A stretch of DNA of 64,000 nucleotides from Diplonema papillatum (lineage: Eukaryota > Euglenozoa > Diplonemea > Diplonemida > Diplonemidae). Positions 20,725 through 32,364 of this stretch are shown here, in pieces; within the stretch, counting starts at the first letter, position 1, and the number at the start of each line of letters is the position of its first letter. The position numbers were made by a program, and so were the translations under genes. The stretch spans positions 1-64,000 of the forward strand of contig JAPJBO010000608.1 of the NCBI GenBank assembly GCA_030068145.1. The letters run 5' to 3'. Below the pieces are notes generated by a model. It worked only from the letters and a program-made list of their open reading frames with translations. It was not told where the DNA came from and did not search any database.

Positions 20725-22687
20725 TCATGTTTGACGTCTTCGTTTAGGGTAGTCGCTGTTGTCGCTGTCTCCACCGCTCTCAAAGTGTCCGTCTTCAATA
20801 TCATCCTCCGACACAGACTCGTTGCCATCATCGACAGTTAACATGGAGTCTTTCACCGATGATGGCAGCGGCAACTTGTCGTCATACTCTTGCAGTTTTT
20901 TGAGCAGGGTGGGTGTTGTGCTCGAAGGACCAACTCTACTGATGCCGCGCTTCTTTGCCAAAGCAAGAAGCGCCGCGTTCGTACTTCCTGCATCGCACCC
21001 TTGAATGCGGGAGACCAAGTCCTTCTTGTTCAACTTCTGTGACGCGGTGAAGCGACGAGCGTCAGCTTGCTCCATGGGGAGCTCCTTCGGCCAGTTGGTG
21101 TCATAATCGAACCGCAATTCCACGTTCTGGCGGTACGCCTCCCGCCGTTGCTTTCTCCTGCGAGCTTTACCGGCTATCTTCTCTTTCTTGGCGAGGTAGT
21201 CCAACTTCAAGCGCCCCAGGCGTACTTTGCGATCGATGCTTTCGATGATTGCTGACGCCACCGTATTTTCAAGGCATCTTTGCACCCGAAGTGGCGGCGT
21301 ACCGTAGACGGGGAGGTGCCGCGGTGCACAACTTGGCGCGACAGCAAATGTCGAATCCGCCGGTTTCCTGATCCGCTATTTCTCGCTTGAGCTTTCCGAC
21401 CGTGCCGGGTCTTCCTGAGTGCAAAACCTTTGTACTTCCAAGATGAACCCGCAGGCTGCGTGGTGCAGCAGGCCTTTCACTTGTGTTGCAGTCGGAAAGT
21501 GGGGTGATCGCCCGAGACGAAGTGCCTTTGCTCCATAGTACTTTCAAATTCCGTGACGTACAACACCGTCGGGAAGGTTGGCGTTCACTTGTGTCACTGC
21601 TTCGGGATCGGGATACGGTTGTCTTCCACGACAGCGTCTCAGGTGTGACCCGACATTCCTGAGGAACACCCAGCACAGTTTCCCTACGTCGCACCATTCT
21701 CGCAATGTCTGCTTTCATTGCAACGATGGACAAACTTGAGGACAGCGATTTCACGATGCCAACCGTGAATGTGAAGTTTGTGTGATTACCATCAGCAAAC
21801 CCCCACAGAGCTCTGAAGAAAGGGTACACAACAAGAGCGAAGCCTAGACCCAACCTGCGATCTGTAGTCTGAGCATCTTGCTTCCCCTAAGCGGTGCAGG
21901 ACGTTCGTCTTTGCAGATGACTGCGATACCATCTTAGGGAACTTACCGAAGAACACGAGTAGCAACTCAAGTACCGACTTTCCCGAGTTTCCAACATGGG
22001 CACTCATGCAGAACGCAGCAGCCCATGCAGGGCCAAACCTGCCGAGTGTGGCGCACTGCCACAAGAACCCCTTGACCTCTTGAATGCTGTATTCGGCGGC
22101 AAGCCATTCCTGAAACTCTGGACCGACTGACGTAATTTGCGGCCTAGCATACAGCCTTTGTCTCCTTCTCAAAGTGAAGCGACGAGATCGCTGCTGTGGC
22201 AACCCGGTGCATGCGGTGGACAACTTCAAAGCCCCGCGTGCACGCGAATCCACCCATCGACATACACGACACAAAAACGGTCTTGCCCAAATGGGGCTTC
22301 CTCGTCCAGTACATTCAACGCAATCAGTTCGTCTGTCAACTTCGCGAAGTACTGAATCATCTTCTGGATGATACCATTGACGGCATGTGATGTGAACGTC
22401 GAGGTGGTGCCACAGGATTCTCCCTTCATCGTTTTTCCATGTCGCTGTAAAGTGGCCACCGACCCGTTGCGAAGCCGGGTCTGGTGGCCCAGCTGTAGGG
22501 CGACAATGCAGGTTTGGGTTCCTTCAGGAACTCCATATCTCGCGAGACTAGGTTCAAGGCCCAGATCTCTTCGACGCGCCGACGAGACACCTTTGCTTAC
22601 CCACTCGTGCATGAGAATACCTACGACGGTGCGCAACCGTGTCGTCTGCTTCCTGGCTGCCAGCGACATAACGTCTCTCGCACTCAA
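20725..22687 (-). pseudogene. Decayed or intron-rich transposon protein with a P-loop (SF3-helicase-like?)
   Basis: Coding character passes through four overlapping minus-strand frames (22687-22226, 22274-21792, 21853-21269, 21285-20725). The second contains a Walker A loop, AHVGNSGKSVLELLLVFFG, the style of D5/primase-type superfamily 3 helicases. A strong GTAAGT donor-like site follows at about 21943, so either introns or frameshifts explain the breaks. The last frame is highly basic, contains a SAP-like stretch (KLNKKDLVSRIQGC), then an acidic Ser/Asp tail and the putative nuclear signal PKRRRQ. I do not see the other helicase motifs. It is taken as the element's own protein because it lies between the inverted ends; the helicase assignment is tentative. 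Confidence 0.4.
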
Positions 22688-22966
22688 CCAGAACAGTTAC
22701 GTCTAGGATGCGTGGGATGCCAAAGGAAAACGAAAGTGACAATGCACTCGAGTCTGGTCGAACAACATCGTCAGCCTCCATCACTTCTCCTTTCCTCTTT
22801 GCAAATCCCCGTTTTCACGTTTCTTTCGCTCCCAGTGCTCAAATGTCATCAAAAGGCTGCATGAAAAGGTGCGGAAACCCCGTCTGAAATGCATTACCCC
22901 CTAGCCGAAACCCGGGTTCCTGGAAAAATCCCGAGCGCCGGAAAAAATATTTTTTGGACACCCCTT

Positions 22967-25900
22967 TCGAGTTTTCCGTAGTTCTTCCGTAGTTCCATCA
23001 TGGTTTCACTGTACTATATGGATCACACCAGCTATAGCGTTATTTGTGGATTAGAAGGTTATTAAGTTATAGTTCGCTTGAGAATGCGGGATTGCAGAGT
23101 CTCCAGGTGACCTTCGTCGAATGGGCTCTTTTAAAGCTAAAAACGTACTGCTATCTACCAGCTATGATTGCTGCCTGTTACTTGACTTTTCTGCATCCTT
23201 GAGAGCTACTTTTCTTACACATAACTGCAGTGTCTCTTTTGACACCATGGTCTGTGATATCGTAAGCTTCTTAACGGCGGTTCGTCCGTCATCCAGCGTT
23301 CCTCGTGATGATGGTTTTTTAGCCCTTCAGAACGATCGTTTGCCTCTGATTCGTCGTTCGTTTCGCAGCAGTTCCGAAACTGGCGAGTGCAATGGGACCG
23401 ACAATAGGGGAGTACAACCAAGATCTGCACGCAACCACGCTCCATCGAGGCTCACGCCAGCGACTTCGCGGCGTGGGCCACACACTCCGACGCACGCCTG
23501 GCTTTGTGATACCAGTACGCGGCCAACTATGGGTGGATCGCTTGAGCATCATCCATTTTCGGGACCGGAGCATTCGGCAAATGGGTTGTTACACACTCAT
23601 TATCGGATGCCGACTTCCATGGCCACCGGCCTGCTGAACCGACACGGGTACCTGGCTCACCCACTAACTTGCTAACTGTTGTCTCGAATGGCGTCCCCCT
23701 CGTCCCAGGTGCATCGGTGAGCAATGGCTCGCAGAAATCTATCCTGAGGGAAACTTCGGAGTGAACCAGCTACTAGATGGTTCGATGGGTCTTTCGCCCC
23801 TATACCCAGCTTTGACGAGCGATTTGCACGTCGACACCGCAACGGACCTCCACCAGGGCTTGGTCCTATCCAGGCATAGTTCACCATCTTTCGGGTCCCA
23901 ACAAGTGTACTTAACCTCAAATCCCTTTCCAGTAAATCAGGATCGGCTGTGCTGCGTCCTCAAGGAGTGGCACATCTCCCTTTCAGTGCGGCTTGTGAAG
24001 GAGAAAGGCTGGGAGCACCTCGGATCGATAGCAAAGAAAGGGATAGACGTTTTGCTTGCACCGTGGATGCAAGTTGGATCGGTCGGAGCAAAGAGGCGCA
24101 AGGCACAGGACATCGGCGGCATCGCAGAGCAGTTGGCTGCAGTCAATATCTTGAGTCATTGAGTTTTCTTTTAGATGTGAGGAGCCGCCTGCAGGAGTTG
24201 CTCAAATTATGAACGTCAAAACGTTCAACTTTAAATCGATCGTAGGGCTCGCATCTGATCCAAATCCTTGGCATAGTAGCAAGGATTGTTCTAACTGGCT
24301 GGCACGACAGTATTTTCCATGACAGCAAGGTGCAGCTTCATTCAAATCCTTCCCAAAAATCGTATAAAAGTGAGCCGTTTTGTTCGCACCACCCCACAGC
24401 TCGTCCTTGGAGATCAAGGAGTAGACCAATGGGCCTTGAGAAGCCTGTCTTCGGCGCCGTCACCCCCCCGCGCGCCCCTCCATACTAGTGGTCTTTCCGG
24501 GCCAGGGATACTGTGAGGGGCATTGCTCGGATAGTCACTACAGTAGACTTGCGATCTGGAGATGACGGCGGAGATGCGAAACCATTCGGTGCGGTTGTAC
24601 CCCCGCCGATGATGCGGAATCACGATGCTCAACTCAGCAGCAGAGAGGGTCATACAGGCCACAGCACAGATAGGACGTAGCGACGGGAATCATGCTCTGA
24701 AACTTTCCCGCGGTCTGTGGGTTGAGGACTTGCAGAACGCAGCTGCGTCGCAAAGGGAAGGGCGGCCGCACCACGCGTGGCCATCGATCCGGAGATGAAG
24801 CGTGTCTTTTCAGCCCAAAACTACAGCCAGGGACATCGTCTTCATTTCAGATACAGTATGGATGCAAGAAGGGGCACCACTCCAGATGCGGTAAAGGCCT
24901 GCCCAGTCCAAAGATACAGGGGGCATCACCAGTCGATTTCAGATGCAGTAAGGCGTCGTCACTTCAGATACTGCAAGGACCCTCCCCAGTCTGGATACGT
25001 GTGTCGCACTCGGTGCGACCGGCCCATCCAGATAAGTATCACTTTTGTAGCCGCACCTCGGCGCGCATCGCTCGGGTCAAGACGAGAATGCGGGAAGGTC
25101 GGCTGAGGCAAGATCCGATGACCCCCGCGAGAGATTCAGCCAAAAGAATACCTGCCAAACTCGTCCAGCATTCCGGAAGTCCCCGAGGATTCGAGCAACG
25201 AGGAAACACAACTTGCTCGTGGTCACGTTCCGCAGAGCACCGGTCCAGGCTTGGGCACTGCAGGCTCTTCCTGAAGTGAAGCGCAGGTTGTGCCGTGTGA
25301 ATGCCGGACGGGGGAGAATCTTACTTTCGTGTTCAGGCGAAGTTTTCCTCTCGTGTATGTTTAGGGGTAGGGGTAAGGCGAACCGTGTAAAAGCTTTTGC
25401 TTCTTCCCAGCTCGCCAATGCGCTCCATCTGGCTCTGCCGCTCTCATCCAGTTACGCATGCCACTGTCACAGGCTGGCCGCTCTGTAGGAGAAACACCGT
25501 CCCGAACGCGGGCGAAGGTTCGACCAAAAAGCCCTGGTGGACCCGCGGCCGTCAGTCGTCTTTTTGCTTCGCCGTACGTTGCACGAAGAGGCCCCGAACG
25601 AACGTCAACGCTGCCAGAACGAGACGGTACTGCGGTTTTGGTGCTTTTTTTGTGCGGTCGACGAATGCGTGAGTTACTCATGGCACATCGGATCTATCGG
25701 GCCACGACTAGCTTCGGCGAACGGCAACTTCCAAATTCACATCCAGATCCCGTGTCTCCAACCGGGTCTATACGAGTCCGAATGGACCGGCGGGCGTAAC
25801 GCACTGAGGAGCCTTGCTGTTCCGAGGGTTTGAGCCTTATGGCCGGTTCCTACGGTTATCTGGTTCGGCTCCACTCGAAAGAGTGGTTTGGAACAGGAGA

Positions 25901-26360
25901 AACCCGGATGTGAATTTGGAAAAAAACGACGATATACATCGTTCTGATGCCTGGCGACTGTGTTCCTTTGCTTGCTTTGTTTTTTTTTTTTTTCCTTGTG
26001 GACCTTTGCTCCTTTCAAACAAACTTATTTTTCCACTTTCTCGACGACTTTTCTACACTGCTCATAGGCTACTTTTCTTCACAGTGGGAACTTTTGGTTT
26101 TCTGTACCAATTCAGGCAATTCCAACACAATCTTGGGTGGGAAGATTCAAAGAAAAATGTTGTGAAACTCACTGCATTTCTCCCATCCAAAGCTCGGAAA
26201 ACATGCTGCTGGGCATGGCTAGCCCCCCGCCTCCGGGGGGCCCTCGTGGCAATCCGGAAAGCTCTCGTGCAAGAAAACAACTTTTGCACAAACAAAGGAA
26301 GCGCCAGATCCGTTTTTTCTCGGGCAAAAAAATAGCTATCTCTGGGACAATCCCCTTTCA
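22967..26360. other. Gene-poor region
   Basis: Bases 23066-23135 (around TTCGCTTGAGAATGCGGGAT) recur inverted at 56815-56885. GTTATTTGTGGATTAGAAGG occurs both at 18910 and 23039. Open frames at 23121-23675, 23761-24162 and 24722-25279 (+) show no family resemblance and are not called. Confidence 0.5.
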
Positions 26361-26364
26361 CCAA

Positions 26365-26613
26365 TCAGTTCACTCCCTTTTGCAGACAGAAATTCAGCCA
26401 GGTGACCCATTCTGACGCTTTGTCTCCAGGCTCTTGCTTAATTACCCGTTGGCATACACTTCGCATTATTTCTCGATCGCGTTTGGCAAAATCGGCTAGT
26501 ACTTGTTGGAGGGTCGGTTCCTTCGTACTCGTGTTGATGGTCGTTGTGCCGTAGAAAATTCGATGGCGGTGGTCCATTTTTGTGTGGCGTAAGCGTTCAG
26601 CAAAAAGACCCAC
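26365..26613 (-). pseudogene. Coding remnant, paralogue of 32.4 kb (C-terminal motif SVCxRxxxQEPxxKAxEWxxWL)
   Basis: This minus-strand frame ends with IMRSVCQRVIKQEPGDKASE, then WVTWLNFCLQ and a stop. The same pattern, with many silent changes, is read at 32365-32520 (VMKSVCERISYQEPSGKAAE, WASWLK). Conservation at the protein level suggests a real family, either a host gene or a transposon ORF. No start ATG with upstream context is clear; a family A fragment lies at its 5' end. Function unknown. Confidence 0.45.
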
Positions 26614-26672
26614 TTTGTAGTTGTATTGTTTTCTCCCCCTCTAGCCTTCGAAATGAGCACAAGGCAGTCCCT
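26585..26672 (-). repeat. Dispersed repeat family A, partial inverted copy
   Basis: The reverse complement carries AAACAATACAACTACAAAGT and TTTTTGCTGAACGCTTACGC. Only the first half of the family is present. Confidence 0.85.
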
Positions 26673-27315
26673 CGAGTTTTTTGTGTTGTAAAGTGTTGTA
26701 GCAAGGGTACTAGCTCTGGCCCGAGCCAGAAGCGTGGAAGCAGGGGACTAGGGTGAAGCTTTATTGCGTTACCGTCGATCCCGAGGGACGATCAGTTTGG
26801 TGTCTTGCGGCCTTTGTTTGTTTGGCAAGAGATTTTTCGGTGGCGCGCTTCAGTTAGAGTGGGAGGGGAATGAGAAATAAGTATGCCAGCTTGCTCTCTT
26901 ACCGGGTGCTCAATTCACTACGCAGCCAGTTTGCCCACTCTGCTGTGTTGTCTCCCGTCTCTTGTTGTTATTTCTTGTCTATTCTTGCATTAAGTTCTTA
27001 CTGAAAAACGGGAAGACGAGCATACCGCAGCCATTACTACTCCAACGATTCCGATCAAGGTCGAAGCGCCTCCGCAGGCCGCAAGAGCCACGGTTAGCAG
27101 CCACCAACCAATAAACCTCGCCTGTTGCGGTTGTTTTTTTTTTTCCCCCTCGTGCTATCATCAAGTCTTCTTCAAGATAGTAGCTAGTCGTCGTCTCACC
27201 TTCCGCAGATACGGAGCCGTGTTTGCATGCAAACAATTCACTAACGCCTGTCCAAAGCTAGAGCTTGGCAGTGGGTCCGTTGGATGGGGACTTTCGGTCC
27301 TGTTTCGATGCGAAC

Positions 27316-27973
27316 ACGTTCCCAACCGTTAGCCACCTTACGAATAACTTTTTTTACGGACGGGGGACATCAGTATTTAGGTCGAAGAACACGGTCTCGA
27401 ATCGAGGAAAAACGACATTAACTCGGGAGGTCAACCTCAACATTCCCACCGGAGTCAGCCCAAGCGTTAGCCACCTTACGAATACACGTTCCCAACCGTT
27501 AGCCACCTTACGAATAACTTTTTTTACGGACGGGGGACATCAGTATTTAAGTCGAAGAACGGTCTCGAATCGAGGAAAAACGACATTAACTCGGGAGGTC
27601 AACCTCAACATTCCCACCGGAGTCAGCCCCAAGCGTTAGCCACCTTACGAATACACGTTCCCAACCGTTAGCCACCTTACGAATAACTTTTTTTACGGAC
27701 GGGGGACATCAGTATTTAGGTCGAAGAACACGGTCTCGAATCGAGGAAAAACGACATTAACTCGGGAGGTCAACCTCAACATTCCCACCGGAGTCAGCCC
27801 CAAGCGTTAGCCACCTTACGAATACACGTTCCCAACCGTTAGCCACCTTACGAATAACTTTTTTTACGGACGGGGGACATCAGTATTTAAGTCGAAGAAC
27901 GGTCTCGAATCGAGGAAAAACGACATTAACTCGGGAGGTCAACCTCAACATTCCCACCGGAGTCAGCCCCAAG
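27316..27973. repeat. ~170-bp satellite, four copies
   Basis: Copies start at about 27316, 27486, 27655 and 27826 with ACGTTCCCAACCGTTAGCCA. Each holds a second GTTAGCCACCTTACGAAT motif near its end, so a smaller repeat is nested within. Copies 1/3 and 2/4 share variants (TTTAGG with AACACGG against TTTAAG with AACGG), suggesting duplication as a pair. Confidence 0.95.
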
Positions 27974-28099
27974 CGACGTAAAGGCAAGTCTGTCGATGCG
28001 CAGCTGAAGAAGCCGATCGGGCAGACGAAGAAGAAGAAGAAGAAGCAAAGCACCAAGCGCGCGCCTAAACGCGACGATCAAGTCGAGTTGAAGAGGTGA
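27960..28099 (+). other. Possible basic C-terminal coding tail
   Basis: Continuous with the last satellite copy, the plus frame reads a 45-residue Lys/Arg-rich tail (SPKRRKGKSVDAQLKK, then six Lys, ending DDQVELKR and a stop at 28097). It could be the end of a nuclear or nucleolar protein whose body was lost or lies in satellite, or a chance frame. Confidence 0.25.
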
Positions 28100-28192
28100 C
28101 CACGAAGTCGGCAATGCAGATTGTCGTCAGGTTCTTTGCATTCTATACTTTTTATGCCGAAGAACCGAGCACGAGCTCGGACACGGGTGAAA

Positions 28193-28253
28193 GACATTTC
28201 AAAAAGGAGCAACGTTTGCCGCTTTTTGTTCCGTTGCTCCTTTTTGAAGTGTC
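28193..28253. repeat. Hairpin, 22-bp arms, 17-base loop
   Basis: Arms 28193-28214 and 28232-28253 are inverted with one mismatch; the shared core is TTCAAAAAGGAGCAACG. Confidence 0.9.
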
Positions 28254-28476
28254 TGTGAACTGAGGTGTCTCAATACCTGTCCAATGAGCCCCATGTTCCC
28301 CCATTTTGAAGCCACACGACTCTTGACTTTGCCCGAGTGATTCCCGGGAAGTCTTACGGCATCCTGGAAGCCCCGCAATGGGCTCAGCCTCTTCGGGTGG
28401 ACATCCTCTGAACGTCTGTCGCCAAGCCGGCCCAATCGACCACTCGATGTCCCAAAACCTGGGCGATCCGGGTACG

Positions 28477-29090
28477 GTAAATGGGTTTATTAGTGAAGGG
28501 TAAAATGATCACTAACCAATAATTGTACGCCTACATCTATGTAGCCTATACCTAGCCCCCCCCCGTGCATAAGATGGATGAATAATTCGGGTTTTGGCGG
28601 TATCCATCTTAATCAAGGGGGGTATCCATCTTAAACACGGGGGCACTGTAGACTACAGTGTAGTCGCCTTGGATTGGCATTCTCGCCCGTTATCCCTCTT
28701 AATCAAGGGGGTTTGGCTATCCATCTTATGCACGGGGGAGGGTAGGTATTCGATTATTTTCGCGTTTTTCTCAAGAAATACCCGGTTAGTCGAACCCCAA
28801 AATCAGCCAGAATCTTCACCAATTTGACCGTTCAGTAATAAAAACGGGGTCCTCAGCGCCTTCGTGCTAGCCGGGGTAACGTTCCGTTGTTTCGTGTCGT
28901 CTTCTTTCGTTCCTACACACCCAAGTGGTTGTGAAGGATTCCAGGGCTTGCCCCCAGTCCGGTAAGTGCACTCAGAAGGCCTGTTTTAAGTAGTGAACGG
29001 TCAAATGTTCACTAGTTCGGAGCTGAAGACTGAAGACTTCACTGATTTGGCGGCTCACTAATAAAGCCCTTCGTTAATAAACCCATTTAC
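28477..29090. mobile_element. MITE with GTAAATGGGTTTATTA inverted ends
   Basis: The left end (28477-28492) is mirrored at 29075-29090, and subterminal TTATTAGTGA words appear inverted as TCACTAATAA. Size is about 614 bp with no coding capacity. A smaller element is nested at 28551-28750. Confidence 0.75.
28551..28750. mobile_element. Nested MITE with CCCCCGTGCATAAGATGGAT ends
   Basis: The 20-bp arms at 28560-28579 and 28719-28738 are perfect inverted repeats, and the similarity continues outward into ATACCTA on both sides. Internal ATCCATCTTAA words recur. The element lies inside the 28477-29090 MITE. Confidence 0.85.
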
Positions 29091-29165
29091 GGTGGTGCTT
29101 AATCTTTTGAGCCTTCGCAATGTATCTTGGGGCCGTAGTTCTAAAAGCCTGCGTGCAGGTAAGAT

Positions 29166-29438
29166 TCATACCCAGAGGGCGTCAGGTTGCTGAGTCTTCG
29201 GCCACTTCATCTTCTGCACCCTGGCAAATCCATACGTCGGCGAGTTGCGAGCCAAGTACATGCACCAGAGACCGCCTGCAATGCACACCGAGTACAAAAT
29301 TAGATCTTCCGTCGATGCTGTAAACATGCCACGGTACCTCTTCTCAGCTGCCACAGAACCCGGTTCGGCCTGCTTCTCTTCCACAGGGACTTCAGGCTGC
29401 TCTTCCCTCGTCTCTCGTGCCTCATCAGCGACTGCCAT
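29166..29438 (-). CDS. 90-residue single-pass membrane protein, unknown function
   Basis: The ATG at 29438 (MAVADEARETREEQPEVPVE) opens an acidic, Glu-rich N-terminus of about 35 residues. One hydrophobic segment follows at about 46-63 (DLILYSVCIAGGLWCMYLAR), then a short tail (TYGFARVQKMKWPKTQQ) ending at a TGA. The compact structure, clean start and strong hydrophobic segment favour a real small gene. I do not recognise the family; small subunits of organellar or ER membrane complexes look like this, but nothing specific supports one. About 35 bp upstream is AGTTCGCTTGAAACTCCGGG, a word repeated at 30178-30203, so the 5' region derives from a dispersed repeat. A further 3' exon cannot be excluded. 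Confidence 0.6.
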   Translation of the reverse strand: MAVADEARETREEQPEVPVEEKQAEPGSVAAEKRYRGMFTASTEDLILYSVCIAGGLWCMYLARNSPTYGFARVQKMKWPKTQQPDALWV

Positions 29439-30216
29439 TTTCTTCCCCTACTTTGCTATCCTTTTTAGAGCGGAAGTTCGCTTGAAACTCCGGGGTTTTA
29501 TAGTCCTAAGCCGGTCTGTCCCTATCTCCTGGAACTGCATCGAATTGTCTGCCGCTGTTCATTGTAGCGAATCGAGGTCCACCACGGTCTATCAGGTCCA
29601 TCCATATCCCCTAGCTGCATAGAATTGCCCGGAGCTGCATTCTTCTGTCTATCACAGCCTATCAGGAGGGGATGCACCGGCTTAAGTCCGCAGACTCTGC
29701 CCCATCGCTAAACGAAGACGTCCCCCCTTCACTCGCTTCGTGACTTCTGCCGAAGTCACGGAGTGAAAAGGCTGGCACGAGTGTGTTGCTCTTTGGCACG
29801 CCGACCGCATTCCCAACGGACCCAAGAAGAGCTTGAATTGCTACCGTACCGTTTGTCGGGGGGGCTCCGCCAAATTAAAGGGGGTATCGGGAGGGGGGGA
29901 TGAGTCTTTTTGTCCCCCGACGACAGCAAGCAGGCTATTAGGTTCATGTTGCCTCAGTTTTCCAAATTCCGTCTCAATAGCCAATTCGCTTTTCCCGCTC
30001 TGAGCCTGAGAAACCTTTGTTTAGGCCCCCCGAGTCTTCCAAAGGGGGGGGGGGGGCCCGGGGGGACCTTTGCAGAGCTCTGCAGAACAATGTGTCAAAC
30101 CTAATTATGAAAAGTTGTGATTTTTTGGGCTAAAAAATAGGTGGATCACCCCAAGATGCCGTATTTAGAGTTAAAGTTCGCTTGAAATTCCGGGGTTTTA
30201 GTTTTATTTGTAAAAA

Positions 30217-30286
30217 AAGACGTACCGGAAAAAGCCACAAAACTTTCCCCAGAGCCCGCGGGTACATCTTTTTTCCGGTACGTCTT
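30217..30286. repeat. Hairpin, 17-bp arms (AAGACGTACCGGAAAAA)
   Basis: Arms 30217-30233 and 30270-30286 are perfectly inverted; an extra TTTCCGGTAC follows at 30288-30298. Confidence 0.9.
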
Positions 30287-30608
30287 ATTTCCGGTACATA
30301 ATAATTCTGAAAAATCTCGGAGGGGTTATTTTCCCCTGCTACTGGCGTTCGATTTCATACGCTCTCTCCGCTTCTTCTTCTGGAGCCTCGCTTGCACTTC
30401 TCGGTATGCGTATAACGACAATGCGTTGTCGACGCGTGAAACACGGACTGGAAGGGCGAGAAGCTAAGCCGCAACGGTCCTCACCGCGAGACGTTGTCTG
30501 AAAGGCAAAAGATAGTGAAGATAAAGGAGCGCGCCACGCCTCCTTCCCCACTGTACCCCCAGCCCCCAAGGCAACCCCCCCCCAACCCCTGACCCTAGCC
30601 CACACTGC

Positions 30609-30770
30609 GGAGTCCAGCCGCACTGCAGGAACGGGACCAAAGTGTACGAGTCCAGCCTCACTGCAGGAACGGGACCAAAGTGCACGAGTCCAGCCTCACT
30701 GCAGGAACGGGACCAAAGTGCACGAGTCCAGCCTCACTGCAGGAACGGGACCAAAGTGCACGAGTCCAGC
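30609..30770. repeat. 38-bp tandem repeat, four copies
   Basis: The unit runs CGAGTCCAGCCTCACTGCAG then GAACGGGACCAAAGTGCA. The first copy is slightly diverged. Confidence 0.95.
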
Positions 30771-30910
30771 CTTACAAGCTGGAGCTAAAAGCTGGAGGGA
30801 AAATGCGGGTGCCACACCCGCTGTTAGGATGTGCATTCACACGCGTGCTGCTGCAGGCACGCCCGGTTTATCGGGCACTTTACTCCAGCCTCTGAGGCTG
30901 AACTCCACAC
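30768..30910. repeat. Fold-back element (relative at 53345-53455)
   Basis: It starts CAGCCTTACAAGCTGGAGCT and ends CTCCAGCCTCTGAGGCTG, with an internal GCGGGTGCCACACCCGC palindrome. The copy at 53345-53455 has the same plan: CAGCCTCAGAAGCTGGAGTT ... CTTCTGGGGCTG. Confidence 0.7.
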
Positions 30911-30994
30911 CGATAACGGTTTCGCCGGGCGAAAGAAGTTTAGAAGCGTAGTTGGTTTGTTGAAAAAGGGTCGTGGCGCGCCGCCTTTTTCTTC

Positions 30995-31215
30995 GACAAT
31001 GCAGATCGGGTAAGGAAAAGAACCCCCGGAGAGGCTTTGGAACGACTGCCCACGCGGACGGCGGCGCAGCTGGGAACGAGCGCGGGTATCGAATGACACA
31101 CTAGTACGCAGATCGGGTGGAAAAGAGCCCCCGGAGAGGCTTCGGAACGACTGCCCACACGGGCGGTGGCGCAGCTGGGAACGAGCGCGGGTATCGAATG
31201 ACACACTCGTACGCT
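30995..31215. repeat. ~107-bp direct duplication
   Basis: The block from GCAGATCGGG to GGTATCGAATGACACACT occurs twice, starting at about 31003 and 31111. Confidence 0.9.
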
Positions 31216-32364
31216 CGACGACCACTCTTGGTCTCGCATCGGGCTGCTTGACTTCAAAAAACTGCCATTGAAAGGCGGACGAGGAAAGAGAGAGAGTGCA
31301 GGGACCGTCTCTCCGAAAAGTATCTGTGTCGCCTCACTCCTGTCACTCAAGCCAAACTGGACCGAGGAAAATCTGACGAATCAGAGATTTTCCGGTAGCA
31401 GATGGGATGGAAAAGATGACGCTCGCAGAGACCTGATCGATGGAAGATAACGCTCGCAGAGACCTGATAAGGGAGAGGAGAATGCAAGACCGTGGTCCTG
31501 TCTGCACCGTGTGCCAGGCCTATAAGCTACCTATAAGCCACGGACACATGTGGCGGACCATCATCAACGCGAAACCTGAGCTGCTGCAGACAATGTCGGG
31601 CGGCTGTTCGTAGACGGGTAAACCCGATGTCACCCTCGGTATACTACCGCCGAAACGAGGGGAAGCAGCTTGCCTTGTTCCGATGCCCGGGACCTCCCCG
31701 GGCACACCTACCTCGAAAGTGTGCCGGCTCGATACTGAGCTCGCCACACGATCGGAATCACAAGAAGACTTAGCCCCGCTAACAACTCCACATGCACTCG
31801 ATCTTGACGACGGCATAAAGCAACCTGACCTACGAGAGTGGATGCTGGTCTATGAGGATGCTAATCCATGTAGCTCATGTACTTCAAAGCACTCAAGGCT
31901 CGGTATATCTTGTAGTGGCACCATTCTCAGCCAAGACATCCCTCAACAAGGAAAACCGATGTCGCCCGTCGATTAACTACGTTGAAACAAAAGAGAACAA
32001 CTATTTTGCACCGGAACATCGGTTGTCGTGACTACCGCGTCCAGCCCAGACGTCTATCCACAAGCAAAGAATGTTATACTCCCACGGTCACCCAAGAGGT
32101 CCCGCGCTCCAGGGAGCCATGCAAAGTGCCAGGATTTCAACGTCCTTCTCCATGGCTTTCCGAATGCCGGCAACATCCTGACGCTTGTCATTTCGAAGGG
32201 TTGCGTCGGCGACCTGATGAGACGTTTATTTTTTTTTGTGTTTCCGACGATCCCGTGGGACGTACAGATTGGTGTCTTTCGACCTTTTGTTTGTTTTGTG
32301 AGGTTCAGCTTGGTGCGTGTGGTCGGTGGGCGGGGGGGGGTTGGATAGGAAACTCTACTGTATC
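31216..32364. other. Gene-poor region with dispersed-repeat pieces
   Basis: 31525-31590 belongs to the family also seen at 2050-2135. 32236-32290 resembles 12148-12195. No supported gene. Confidence 0.5.

Larger units (their letters stand above)
20330..22966 (-). mobile_element. 2.6-kb DNA transposon with AAGGGGTGTCC terminal inverted repeats
   Basis: The left end reads AAGGGGTGTCCAAAAATTAT (20330-) and the right end is its near mirror, ATATTTTTTGGACACCCCTT (-22966). On the same strand just outside each end lies GTTTTCCGTAGTTCTTCCGTA (20286 and 22972), so the element sits in, or is flanked by, direct repeats of about 40 bp. No clear short target duplication is visible. A family A repeat (20456-20660) and a decayed protein gene lie inside. 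I do not recognise the superfamily. Confidence 0.7.
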
